Of a DNA stretch of 24,542 nucleotides, positions 8,663 through 15,985 are shown one piece after another. The position numbers were made by a program, and so were the translations under genes. The DNA is from Pseudomonadota bacterium (GTDB lineage: Bacteria; Pseudomonadota; Gammaproteobacteria; Steroidobacterales; Steroidobacteraceae), in contig JAEYXD010000188.1 of the NCBI GenBank assembly GCA_023428645.1, positions 1 through 24,542 of the forward strand. Reading direction: 5' to 3'. Position 1 is the first letter of the stretch. Each line of letters begins with the position of its first letter. The notes under the pieces were generated by a model. It had not been told where the DNA came from. It saw only the letters and a program-made list of their open reading frames with translations, and ran no database searches.

Positions 8663-9925
8663 CTAGCTTCGTACTGCTTTTTTCTTCTGCTGCATCAAGC
8701 GGTCGAGGTGCATGCGGATATGCGCCGCCTCCGCCGCCGTATGCGCGAGCGAGATCGCGCGATCGAACGCCTCCTTCGCATCGTTGTCGCGGCCGAGCTG
8801 CAACAAGAATGCGCCCTTCACGCCGAAGAAGTGAAAGTAGCCCGACAGCTTGTCCGCGAGCGGCTCGATCAATGCCAGCGCCGCCGCCGGTCCCTCGACT
8901 TTCGACACGGCGACCGCACGATTGAGCGTCACGACCGGTGACGGCTGCAGCTGCTCGAGAATCTTGTAGAGCGCATTGATCTCCGTCCAATCCGTGTCCT
9001 CGGCGCGCGCCGCATGCGCGTGCACCGCCGCGATCGCCGCCTGCAGCTGATACGAACCTGGACGGCGATGCCGGAGCGCCTTGTCGACGAGCGCGAGCCC
9101 CTCGGCGATCATGTCGCGATTCCACAGGCTGCGATCCTGATCTTCGAGCAGCACGATGTTGCCGTCCGCGTCGAGCCGCGCCGCGGTGCGCGCGTGCTGC
9201 AGCAACATCAACGCGAGCAGGCCCATGATCTCGGGCTCGCTCTGGAACAAACGCAGCAGCAACCGAGTGAGGCGAATCGCCTCTTCGCACAGCGGCGCAC
9301 GCACGTGCACCTCGCCGCCGCTCGCCGAATAGCCTTCGTTGAACAGCAGGTACAGCATCGCCGCGACCGCGGACAGCCGCTCGGAACGCTCGACCGCCCC
9401 CGGCGTCTCGAACGGCACGTTCGCCGCCGTCACGCGCCGCTTCGCCCGCGTGATGCGCTGCTCCATCGCGCTTTCGCCGACGAGGAACGCGCGCGCGATT
9501 TCCTTCACCGTGAGCCCCGACACCATGCGCAACGCGAGTGCGATCTGCTGGGTCGCGGGCAGATCCGGATGACAGCAGATGAACATGAGACGCAGCACAT
9601 CGTCGCGGTAATGCGAGTCGTCGAGCCGATCCGCGAGATCCGGCTCGGGGTCCGCGATGTTCGCGACGGCGTCCTCATCCGGAAACGACGTCTGGCGGCT
9701 CTTGCGGCGCGCCTCGTCGAGCGCGAAATTGCGGCCGACGAGAATCAACCAGGCGGCGGGATCGCGCGGCGGACCATTCGCCGTCCAGTTCTTGAGCGCC
9801 CGGAGGCTCGCTTCCTGAAACGCCTCTTCCGCCGTGTTCAGATCGCGAAAGTAGCGCAGCAACGCCCCCATCGCCTGCGGCCGGGCCGAAGCCAGGGTCG
9901 TCGCTATCCAACTGTGATCGGTCAC
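8663..9925 (-). CDS. ECF sigma factor with long C-terminal extension (ECF42/SnoaL-less DUF6596 type)
   Basis: A 420-residue RNA polymerase sigma factor. Region 2 spans about residues 15-80 (LNTAEEAFQEASLRALKNW, then PAAWLILVGRNFALDEARRK). Region 4 spans about 108-170 (ATQQIALALRMVSGLTVKEI, then FLVGESAMEQRITRAKRRV). A helical, TPR-like extension of about 240 residues fills the rest (NEGYSASGG, LALVDKAL, LNRAVAVSKVEGP). This layout and the DGPF neighbour match the ECF42 group, where the extension rather than an anti-sigma factor is thought to control activity. The start is a GTG at 9925 with AGGTGA seven bases upstream, overlapping the end of the DGPF gene. The 12-base gap to that gene implies one transcript. 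Confidence 0.92.
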   Translation of the reverse strand: MTDHSWIATTLASARPQAMGALLRYFRDLNTAEEAFQEASLRALKNWTANGPPRDPAAWLILVGRNFALDEARRKSRQTSFPDEDAVANIADPEPDLADRLDDSHYRDDVLRLMFICCHPDLPATQQIALALRMVSGLTVKEIARAFLVGESAMEQRITRAKRRVTAANVPFETPGAVERSERLSAVAAMLYLLFNEGYSASGGEVHVRAPLCEEAIRLTRLLLRLFQSEPEIMGLLALMLLQHARTAARLDADGNIVLLEDQDRSLWNRDMIAEGLALVDKALRHRRPGSYQLQAAIAAVHAHAARAEDTDWTEINALYKILEQLQPSPVVTLNRAVAVSKVEGPAAALALIEPLADKLSGYFHFFGVKGAFLLQLGRDNDAKEAFDRAISLAHTAAEAAHIRMHLDRLMQQKKKAVRS

Positions 9926-9937
9926 GGCTCGTCACCT

Positions 9938-10303
9938 CTACGCGGGTCCCGGCGAGTCCTGCCACAGGGCCATGATCGGGCGGATCTCGAGCGCTCCCGA
10001 GCCGTGCATGAACCGCTTCGCAATCTCGATCGCCTCGTTCAAGTCGTCGCACTCGACGATATAGAACCCTAGCAACTGCTCTTTCGTTTCCGCAAACGGG
10101 CCATCGAGCACGACGGGCTGTGCGCCCGCGCGAAGCGTCGTCGCGGTCGTCGTCGGCATGAGCCGCAGCGTCGGCCCCATCTTTCCCTGCGCCGACAACT
10201 CGGCCTTCACTGCGAGATTCTTGGCCATCACGGCGTCGTCTCGCTCCTTGCTCCAGCCGGCGACGACGGCTTCGGAGTCATAACAAAGGATCGCGTAGTG
10301 CAT
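9938..10303 (-). CDS. DGPF / YCII-related domain protein
   Basis: A 121-residue protein beginning MHYAILCYDSE with the diagnostic VVLDGPFAETKEQLLGFYIVE (DGPF at 67-70) and AIEIAKRF. This is the DGPF subgroup of YCII-related alpha/beta proteins, usually encoded next to ECF42 sigma factors. Their activity is unknown; they may sense or bind a small molecule. I chose the ATG at 10303 rather than an in-frame ATG nine codons earlier because CTGGAG (complement of 10309-10314) sits at the right spacing and family proteins start at this Met. The sigma factor gene follows after 12 bases. The 222 bases to the divergent PstS-like gene must contain both promoters. Confidence 0.92.
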   Translation of the reverse strand: MHYAILCYDSEAVVAGWSKERDDAVMAKNLAVKAELSAQGKMGPTLRLMPTTTATTLRAGAQPVVLDGPFAETKEQLLGFYIVECDDLNEAIEIAKRFMHGSGALEIRPIMALWQDSPGPA

Positions 10304-10525
10304 TCGGGCTCCAGAAAGTGGCATTTCCAAGACGTTTCAAGCCGGCCGAAGTCGACACCTACGGGAAGAAAGTACGGCGACGACACCGTCGATGCAGCCA
10401 CACGACAGCTCGGCAGACTTTACCGACAGCGGGATGCGGTCGTCGACGCGCATGACCCCGCCCCGGAGTGGACTCACCGCCCGCAGTTCTCTAAGGTGCG
10501 CGCGACTTTTGCATTCGAGGCTGCA

Positions 10526-11542
10526 GTGAACATCTTCCTGACTCGCGCGATTTCGGCTTGTACCGTGGCCCTCGTCCTCGCGGCTTGCGGAGAGACCCAG
10601 GACGCCAATGACATTCGCAGTGCACCGGTCATCAAGATCGACGGTTCCAGCACCGTATTCCCCATCGCGGAAGCGGTCGCCGAAGAGTTTCAACGCGCGG
10701 GCAATCGCGTGCGCGTCACCGTCGGCCTGTCGGGCAGCGGCGGCGGATTCAAGAAGCTGTGCCGCGGCGAGATCGATATCGCGAACGCGTCGCGCCCGAT
10801 ACTCGCGGAGGAGATGGCGAAGTGCCGCGCCGCTGGCATCGCCTACCTGGAGCTGCCGGTCGCGTTCGACGCCATCACCGTGGTCGTGAATCCGCAGAAC
10901 GATTGGGTCACCTCGCTGTCGGTCGACGATCTGAAGAAAATGTGGGAGCCCGCCGCGCAGGGGAAAGTACTGACCTGGAACCAGGTGCGCCCCGAATGGC
11001 CCGCGGCGCGCCTGATGCTGTTCGGACCGGGCGCCGATTCCGGCACGTTCGACTACTTCACCGAAGCCGTCGCACACAAGGCGAAGGCGAGCCGTGGCGA
11101 TTACACGGCGAGCGAGGACGACAACGTGCTCGTGCAGGGTGTGGAGAACAACAAGAACGCGCTCGGCTATTTCGGCTATGCGTACTACAGCGCGCATCGC
11201 GACAAGATGCGGGCCGTGCCCATCGAGGTGCCGGGCGGCGGCGCGGTCGGGCCGAGCATCGAAGCGGTGACCGACGGCAGCTATACGCCGCTGTCGCGGC
11301 CGCTGTTCATCTATGTGAGCGATCGCTCGATCCAGCGCCCGGAAGTGCGGGCGTTCGTCGAGTACTACCTGCGCGAGGGCCGCACGTTCGTGTCCGAGGT
11401 GGGCTTCGTCGCGCTACCCGAGTCGGCGACGCAAATGGCGCTCGAACACCTGCACGCGCGGCGGGTCGGCACGGTGTTCAACGGCGTGCCGGAAGTCGGC
11501 GTGACGATCGAAGAATTGCTGGAGCGCGACGCGCAGCTGTAG
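10526..11542 (+). CDS. PstS-like phosphate-binding lipoprotein
   Basis: A 338-residue periplasmic binding protein. The N-terminus MNIFLTRAISACTVALVLAAC has a clear lipobox (LAAC, lipidated C21), so it is probably membrane-anchored. The fold signature is that of PstS proteins: IDGSSTVFPIAEAVAEEF (38-55), VGLSGSGGGFKKLCRGEIDI (67-86), SRPI, and later KNALGYFGYAYY and RPLFIYVS. These bind phosphate for PstSCAB uptake, but no pstCAB genes lie nearby, so it may act alone or have another role. The start is a GTG with GAGG six bases upstream; the first hydrophobic residues follow at once. The longer open frame upstream lies in the intergenic region and has no suitable start signal. The stop codon overlaps the first copy of a tandem repeat. 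Confidence 0.88.
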   Translation: MNIFLTRAISACTVALVLAACGETQDANDIRSAPVIKIDGSSTVFPIAEAVAEEFQRAGNRVRVTVGLSGSGGGFKKLCRGEIDIANASRPILAEEMAKCRAAGIAYLELPVAFDAITVVVNPQNDWVTSLSVDDLKKMWEPAAQGKVLTWNQVRPEWPAARLMLFGPGADSGTFDYFTEAVAHKAKASRGDYTASEDDNVLVQGVENNKNALGYFGYAYYSAHRDKMRAVPIEVPGGGAVGPSIEAVTDGSYTPLSRPLFIYVSDRSIQRPEVRAFVEYYLREGRTFVSEVGFVALPESATQMALEHLHARRVGTVFNGVPEVGVTIEELLERDAQL

Positions 11543-11612
11543 CGCAAGACGCCGCTGTAGGCGAGATGTGAACCCGTAAGCGCAAGACGCCGCTGTGGGC
11601 GAGATGTGAACC
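11541..11612 (+). repeat. Two-copy direct repeat, 34-bp units
   Basis: Units at 11541-11574 and 11579-11612 are identical except for one base (A at 11558, G at 11596), separated by 4 bases. Unit 1 begins inside the TAG stop codon (11540-11542) of the PstS-like gene. Part of the unit (GCGAGATGTGAACC) is followed by a diverged tail up to about 11640. Two copies with a 4-base spacer do not make a CRISPR array. It looks like a copy of a dispersed intergenic repeat, but I can see only this location. Confidence 0.85.
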
Positions 11613-11664
11613 TGTGTGAGCGCACGAGAACCGTGACTCTAGCGCGCTGCCAGGGACCGGCGTC

Positions 11665-11763
11665 CCTTCCCCCGCACAGCAGGGGAAGGAAAGGGGGCAA
11701 CTCCAACCCCGCCATGCTCCGCCGCTCCCCCTCCCCAACCCTCCCCCGCTTCGCGGGGGAGGG
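11665..11763. repeat. Paired C/G-rich hairpins between convergent genes
   Basis: The first hairpin pairs 11665-11672 with 11682-11689 (8 bp, 9-base loop). The second pairs 11739-11749 with 11753-11763 (11 bp, perfect, 3-base TTC loop). They lie between the end of the PstS-like gene and the end of the quinohemoprotein gene. Homopolymeric C and G runs with this structure are common dispersed intergenic elements in high-GC proteobacteria. Without a T tract they are not classical terminators, though they could end or protect both converging transcripts. Confidence 0.75.
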
Positions 11764-11772
11764 GGTGGAAAG

Positions 11773-13860
11773 CTACTGCGCCGATTCCTTGGACGTCTTC
11801 ACCAGGTACGCGCGAATCGCTTCCGCGTCTTCCGGCTTGAACAGCGACGAGAACCCGACCATGCCCTTCGAGGCGCGCGTGCCGTCGAGCACGATCGCCT
11901 TGAACTCGTTGCTGTCGACAATGGTCGCCGAATAGCGCAGATCCGGCACCGACGTCACGCTGCGTGCCCGCGCGCCGTGACACACCGAGCAGATCTGTTC
12001 GTAGTGGCGCTCGCCGGCCGCTGCATCGCCTGTCGCATTCGCGTTCGTCAGATCCGGCGCCTTGCGCACGACCTGCTGACCGATCTCGGGCAGCTTCGCG
12101 GTGCCGCCGAGCTTGAACACGACGACTCGACCGAACTCGCTGCGCTTGGCGCTGCCGCCGCCGAACGCGCCGGTCATCGCCACGCCGCCGATGCCCGCGA
12201 GCGTCGCGACGTATTGCTCGCCGTCCAGTTCGAACGTCGACGGTCCGCCCATGACGGCGTTCTGCGTCGCATACGACCACAGGCGCTCGCCCGTCTGCGC
12301 GTCGTACGCGTTCAAGTAGCCGTCGACCGAGCCCTGGAAGACGAGATTCCCCGCCGTCGACAAGGTGCCACCGTTCCCCGCGCGCTCGTACTTGACGCGC
12401 CAAGCCTCGCGCTGATTGACCGGGTCCCACGCGATCAGCGCCGCCACGCCCGTGCTCTTCGCGGACGCGGCGACGGTCGATTCGTTCGGCTTCGCGCCGG
12501 TGCGCGTGATGCCCGTATTCCAGCTACGCTCGCGGAACTCGAATTTGCTGTCGTGCTCGTAGCGGCTCGAGGTGTCGAGCATCGGAAAGTACACGAGCCC
12601 CGTCTGCGGATTGAACGACATCGGATACCAGTTGTGCGCGCCGAGCGGCCCCGGCGACACCATCGCGGGCTCGCGCACGTAACGCGCTTCCGGAATCATG
12701 TCGGGGCGCCCCGTCTTGGGATCGAGACCCGTCGTCCACGTGACGTTCACGTAGTTCTTCGCGTGAATGAACTGGCCGTTCGTGCGGTCGACGACATAGA
12801 AGAAGCCGTTCTTCGGCGCCTGCATCAGCACCTTGCGCTTCTGCCCGCCGATCGTGAGATCCGCGAGCATGATGTGCTGAGTCGCGGTGAAGTCCCACGA
12901 TTCCGCCGGCGTCGACTGGAAGTGCCACACGTACTCCCCCGTATCAGCCTTGAGCGCGACGATCGAAGACAAGAACAAGTTGTCGCCCTTGCCCTCGGAG
13001 CGAATCTGATGATTCCAGGGGCTGCCGTTGCCCACGCCGATGTACAAGAGCCCGAGCTCGGGGTCGTACGCCATGGCGTCCCACACCGTGCCGCCGCCGC
13101 CGTATTTCCACCATTGCCCCGACCACGTCTTCGCCGCCATTTCTAGCGCCTTGCTCTCGAAGGGCTGGCTCGGATCGCCGGGCACCGTGTAGAAGCGCCA
13201 CACTTGCTTGCCAGTCTCGGCGTCGTACGCGGTCACGAAGCCGCGCACGCCCATCTCGCCGCCGCCATTGCCGATGATCACCTTGCCGTCGATGACGCGC
13301 GGCGCGCCGGTGATCGTGTAGCGCTTCGTGGGATCGGTGGTCTGCACCGACCATGCGGGCTTGCCGGTTTGCATGTCGAGCGCGATCAAGCGCCCGTCGA
13401 GCGTGCCGACGAATACCTTGTCGCCCCACACACCGACACCGCGATTCACGACATCGCAACAGGCGTCCACCGCTTTCGCGCCAGCCACTTGCGGATCGAA
13501 GCGCCACTTCTCCTTGCCGGTGCGCGCGTCCAGCGCGAACACCTTGCTCCAAGCAGAGGTCACGTACATCGTGCCGTCGACGACGACCGGCGTGGCTTCT
13601 TGACCGCGGCTCGTATCGAGATCGAAGTACCAGGCGAGGCCGAGCTTATCGACGGTATCCGGGTTGATCTGTTTGAGCGGGCTGAAGCGCTGCTCGTCGT
13701 ACGTACGTCCGTAGCTCAGCCATTCCGCGTTGTTCTGCGGCGCCGAGGTCAAGCGCTTGGCATCGACGGGCGTGCGGGCGGCGACATGGCCGACCATCAA
13801 CCAGGAGATCGTGGCTGCGAGTACGCTTGCTTTGATGAGCTTCGAGCGAGTGCCTGACAT
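11773..13860 (-). CDS. Quinohemoprotein alcohol dehydrogenase (PQQ plus cytochrome c, type II)
   Basis: A 695-residue periplasmic enzyme that oxidises alcohols with PQQ and passes electrons to its own haem. Residues 1-28 form a signal peptide. The eight-bladed propeller covers about 40-590, with QRFSPLKQIN near the start, the adjacent cysteines C134-C135 that form the characteristic disulfide ring, GGGEMGVRG with E202 (calcium ligand position), and catalytic D323 in ESWDF. The residue two after D323 is Thr, not the Asp found in lanthanide-dependent enzymes, so calcium is the likely metal. A C-terminal cytochrome c domain has CSVCH (C624, C627, H628) and a likely axial Met at M667. The ribosome site is weak (AAGG). 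An inverted repeat lies 56 bases upstream of the start. The natural substrate is unknown. Confidence 0.94.
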   Translation of the reverse strand: MSGTRSKLIKASVLAATISWLMVGHVAARTPVDAKRLTSAPQNNAEWLSYGRTYDEQRFSPLKQINPDTVDKLGLAWYFDLDTSRGQEATPVVVDGTMYVTSAWSKVFALDARTGKEKWRFDPQVAGAKAVDACCDVVNRGVGVWGDKVFVGTLDGRLIALDMQTGKPAWSVQTTDPTKRYTITGAPRVIDGKVIIGNGGGEMGVRGFVTAYDAETGKQVWRFYTVPGDPSQPFESKALEMAAKTWSGQWWKYGGGGTVWDAMAYDPELGLLYIGVGNGSPWNHQIRSEGKGDNLFLSSIVALKADTGEYVWHFQSTPAESWDFTATQHIMLADLTIGGQKRKVLMQAPKNGFFYVVDRTNGQFIHAKNYVNVTWTTGLDPKTGRPDMIPEARYVREPAMVSPGPLGAHNWYPMSFNPQTGLVYFPMLDTSSRYEHDSKFEFRERSWNTGITRTGAKPNESTVAASAKSTGVAALIAWDPVNQREAWRVKYERAGNGGTLSTAGNLVFQGSVDGYLNAYDAQTGERLWSYATQNAVMGGPSTFELDGEQYVATLAGIGGVAMTGAFGGGSAKRSEFGRVVVFKLGGTAKLPEIGQQVVRKAPDLTNANATGDAAAGERHYEQICSVCHGARARSVTSVPDLRYSATIVDSNEFKAIVLDGTRASKGMVGFSSLFKPEDAEAIRAYLVKTSKESAQ

Positions 13861-13915
13861 GGGCTTCGTTACCTTTTTGGAGGACCGAGTTTTGTTGGAA
13901 GGCGGTCAGCGCCGT

Positions 13916-13945
13916 GATTTTCGGCTCGCGAGTATGCCGAAAATC
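13916..13945. promoter_or_regulatory. 10-bp perfect inverted repeat upstream of the quinohemoprotein gene
   Basis: GATTTTCGGC (13916-13925) and its exact reverse complement (13936-13945) are separated by 10 bases, so the half-site centres are 20 bp apart, two turns of DNA. It lies 56-85 bases upstream of the ATG at 13860. This fits a dimeric regulator site or a leader hairpin. There is no T tract on either side, so it is not a normal terminator for the cupin gene. Confidence 0.5.
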
Positions 13946-14068
13946 GCCGGGCACAGCTGACAAGAACTCACAATCTGGGGCGCTGTCGCTCCCCTCGTCG
14001 GAGCGCACTCGAGGCTCGCGGCGCGCCTGCGCCCGACGCTCGCCGTTGACTTGCCGCTCGAGCGATCG

Positions 14069-14461
14069 TCACAGAATGACTTCGCGCACCGTGTTCGGAT
14101 TCGTCGGATCGTGCGGCAACGTATTGAACGACACGAGCACGAGCTGCCCCGCTCCCGTGTTCTGGAAGGCATGGACGACGCCCGGCGGAAACGTGAACCG
14201 CCAGGTCTCGCCGTCCGGGATGTCATGCGTCGCCAACTCGCCGCCTTCCTTGATGCGGACCCGCGCGGGGCCGCACACGGTCGTGATCTCCGTTCCGGTC
14301 GGATGAAAGTGATTGCCGCGAATCGCACCCGGCACCGTCAGCACGACGTGGACGTTGCGCTGGTCGCGCAAGTGCCCTTCCTCGAGCGGCTCATAGACAT
14401 AACCCCGCTGATCGATCGCGCGGCGCAGTCGCTCGATCACGACACCTGTTGGTTCAGTCAT
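14069..14461 (-). CDS. Cupin-domain protein
   Basis: A 130-residue single-domain cupin. The first cupin motif is GAIRGNHFHPTGTE (metal-ligand candidates H51, H53 and E58) and the second is PPGVVHAFQNTG (H97). The ending SFNTLPHDP-x-NPNTVREVIL resembles the cupins found with polysaccharide and nucleotide-sugar enzymes, but the window holds no such genes, so I give no specific function. Cytoplasmic; no signal peptide. The ATG at 14461 has only a moderate site (GGGAAG). Upstream residues in the same frame show no conserved features. It lies 208 bases upstream of the quinohemoprotein gene on the same strand, so it may be transcribed separately. Confidence 0.85.
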   Translation of the reverse strand: MTEPTGVVIERLRRAIDQRGYVYEPLEEGHLRDQRNVHVVLTVPGAIRGNHFHPTGTEITTVCGPARVRIKEGGELATHDIPDGETWRFTFPPGVVHAFQNTGAGQLVLVSFNTLPHDPTNPNTVREVIL

Positions 14462-14835
14462 CTCTGCTTCCCAATTCGATGAATCCTTTTGACGAGCCGC
14501 AACGTGCCAGTCGTTAGCGGCCGCATCGTCGTGACGCAAGTGTAGTGCGGACAGTCTCAACCATAGGCGCGCCGCGACCTCTTCGCCGCAGTGCGTACCG
14601 GCCCGATTGCGTCGCTCGCACCATCTTCGCCGCCCATACTCGTCAACGGCCGCTGACTGATGACGAGTTCGTAACTCCCGCGAGGATCGATCGACGCACA
14701 ACGGATGTGCACACCTCCGCCCTCTGCCGCCTTGCAGTTTTTCACCGTGATTCATCGCCGACGGTGGTAGCGTTGCTGACTGAGTACGCAGTCCGTCAGA
14801 GACTGCCGCTGCCGCAGGATTTCGAGGGGGAAGAG
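14462..14835. other. Divergent intergenic region without a recognisable gene
   Basis: These 374 bases separate the cupin (-) from the uncharacterised secreted protein (+) and must hold both promoters. The only structure I see is an 8-bp inverted repeat (14638-14645 with 14661-14668, 15-base loop). TTGACG at 14489-14494 has no good -10 partner. Open frames through here lack codon bias or start signals. Confidence 0.6.
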
Positions 14836-15882
14836 ATGCGAGCACTCTTTGGGTTCGGCGTTGCGGCCTTCCTGGGCGCGGCCCTGGTCGCGCATCCCGC
14901 CGCTGCCCAGAAAGCGAGTGCTTACAAGCCACCGCGTACCGCGGACGGCAAACCCAGCTTCGAAGGCACATGGACGAATGCCTCGCTCACCTCGTTGCAG
15001 CGTAGCCCGCGCTACAAGAGCCTCGTGATTCCGGACAGCGAAATCGACGCGTACACGAACGCGCACCCGCAAGTCGTGCGCCAACGCAACGACGACAACA
15101 TGGGCGCGCAGACGAAGTACGACGGCCGCGATCTGCAAGGTGGCCGCGGCTACAACGCCTTCTGGATCGACCCGGGCATGACGTTCGCTCGCATTCGCGG
15201 CACGTATCGCACGTCGTTCATCGTCGACCCGGCCGACGGGCAGATTCCGTTCAAGAATCGCCGTGCTCCCGTGCCGCAGGAGGATGACGAGGAAAGCGAG
15301 CAAAGCGCTCCCGCGCAGCGCACCGCCGCCCGCGGCAATTTCGACGGGCCGGAGGCGCGTCCGCTCGGCGAGCGGTGCTTCCTGACGAGCGGCAGCGCGG
15401 GACCGCCGATGCTCACGTATCTCTACAACAACAATTACGAGATCGCGCAGACGCAGGACAACCTCGCGATTCGCGTCGAGATGAACAACTACACGCGCAT
15501 CGTGCGGATCGGCGGCAAGCACCTGCATCCGAGCATCCGCCCGCTGCACGGCGATTCGATCGGCTGGTGGGACGGCGACACGCTCGTCGTCGAGACGACG
15601 AACTTCAGCCCGCACCATGCGCGCGGCAACGTCAGCCTCACGGACACGGCCAAGGTCATCGAACGGTTCACGCGCGCAGCGGACGATCAGATCGTCTACG
15701 AATTCACGGTCGAAGACCCGCAGCGCTACACGCAGCCATGGCGCGGCGAGATGAGCTTCATGGCGACGAGCGGCCGCGTGTACGAGTACGCCTGCCACGA
15801 AGGCAACTATGCATTGCCCGGCATTCTGGCGGGCGCGCGCGAGCAAGAGCGGCGCGACGCGCAGCAGCGCGGAAAGCAGTAG
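14836..15882 (+). CDS. Uncharacterised secreted protein, family common beside quinoproteins
   Basis: A 348-residue protein with a clear signal peptide (residues 1-24, ending HPAAAQ). It has the marks of a large family of exported proteins of unknown function: GTWTNASLTSLQR after the signal, GERCFLTSG (about 178-186, with C181), PMLTYLYNNNYEIAQT, GDSIGWWDGDTLVVETTNF (239-257) and YEYACHEGNY (316-325). From memory, such proteins are numerous in acidobacteria and steroid- or terpenoid-degrading gammaproteobacteria. Cys-His in ACHEGN could bind metal or haem, but there is no CxxCH. The ATG at 14836 has AGGGGGAA close upstream. A PQQ dehydrogenase gene follows after 103 bases on the same strand, suggesting a shared periplasmic pathway. 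No reaction can be assigned. Confidence 0.82.
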   Translation: MRALFGFGVAAFLGAALVAHPAAAQKASAYKPPRTADGKPSFEGTWTNASLTSLQRSPRYKSLVIPDSEIDAYTNAHPQVVRQRNDDNMGAQTKYDGRDLQGGRGYNAFWIDPGMTFARIRGTYRTSFIVDPADGQIPFKNRRAPVPQEDDEESEQSAPAQRTAARGNFDGPEARPLGERCFLTSGSAGPPMLTYLYNNNYEIAQTQDNLAIRVEMNNYTRIVRIGGKHLHPSIRPLHGDSIGWWDGDTLVVETTNFSPHHARGNVSLTDTAKVIERFTRAADDQIVYEFTVEDPQRYTQPWRGEMSFMATSGRVYEYACHEGNYALPGILAGAREQERRDAQQRGKQ

Positions 15883-15895
15883 CGAAGTGTTGTGC

Positions 15896-15945
15896 GCGAT
15901 GCCGACGGCGGGCCGGGCATACGCCCGAATCGCCGCCGGCATCGC
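15896..15945 (+). promoter_or_regulatory. Large hairpin in front of the PQQ dehydrogenase gene
   Basis: A 15-bp outer stem (15896-15910 with 15931-15945, one A-C mismatch) encloses an inner 5-bp stem (15914-15918 with 15923-15927) with an ATAC loop. It ends 40 bases before the ATG at 15986 and is not followed by a T tract. It could be a 5' leader structure, a processing site between the two genes of a shared transcript, or a dispersed palindromic element. Confidence 0.65.
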
Positions 15946-15985
15946 TTACCAAGAGTCGAGAACGAAAAGCAGCGAGGAGTCTCGA

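Noticed and set aside
11541..11612. Possible CRISPR
   Set aside because: Only two units with a 4-base gap and no cas genes; it is a plain tandem repeat.
11773..13860. Lanthanide-dependent (XoxF/PedH-like) alcohol dehydrogenase
   Set aside because: The residue two after the catalytic Asp is Thr (T325), not the Asp that marks lanthanide enzymes, and a fused cytochrome c points to a type II quinohemoprotein.
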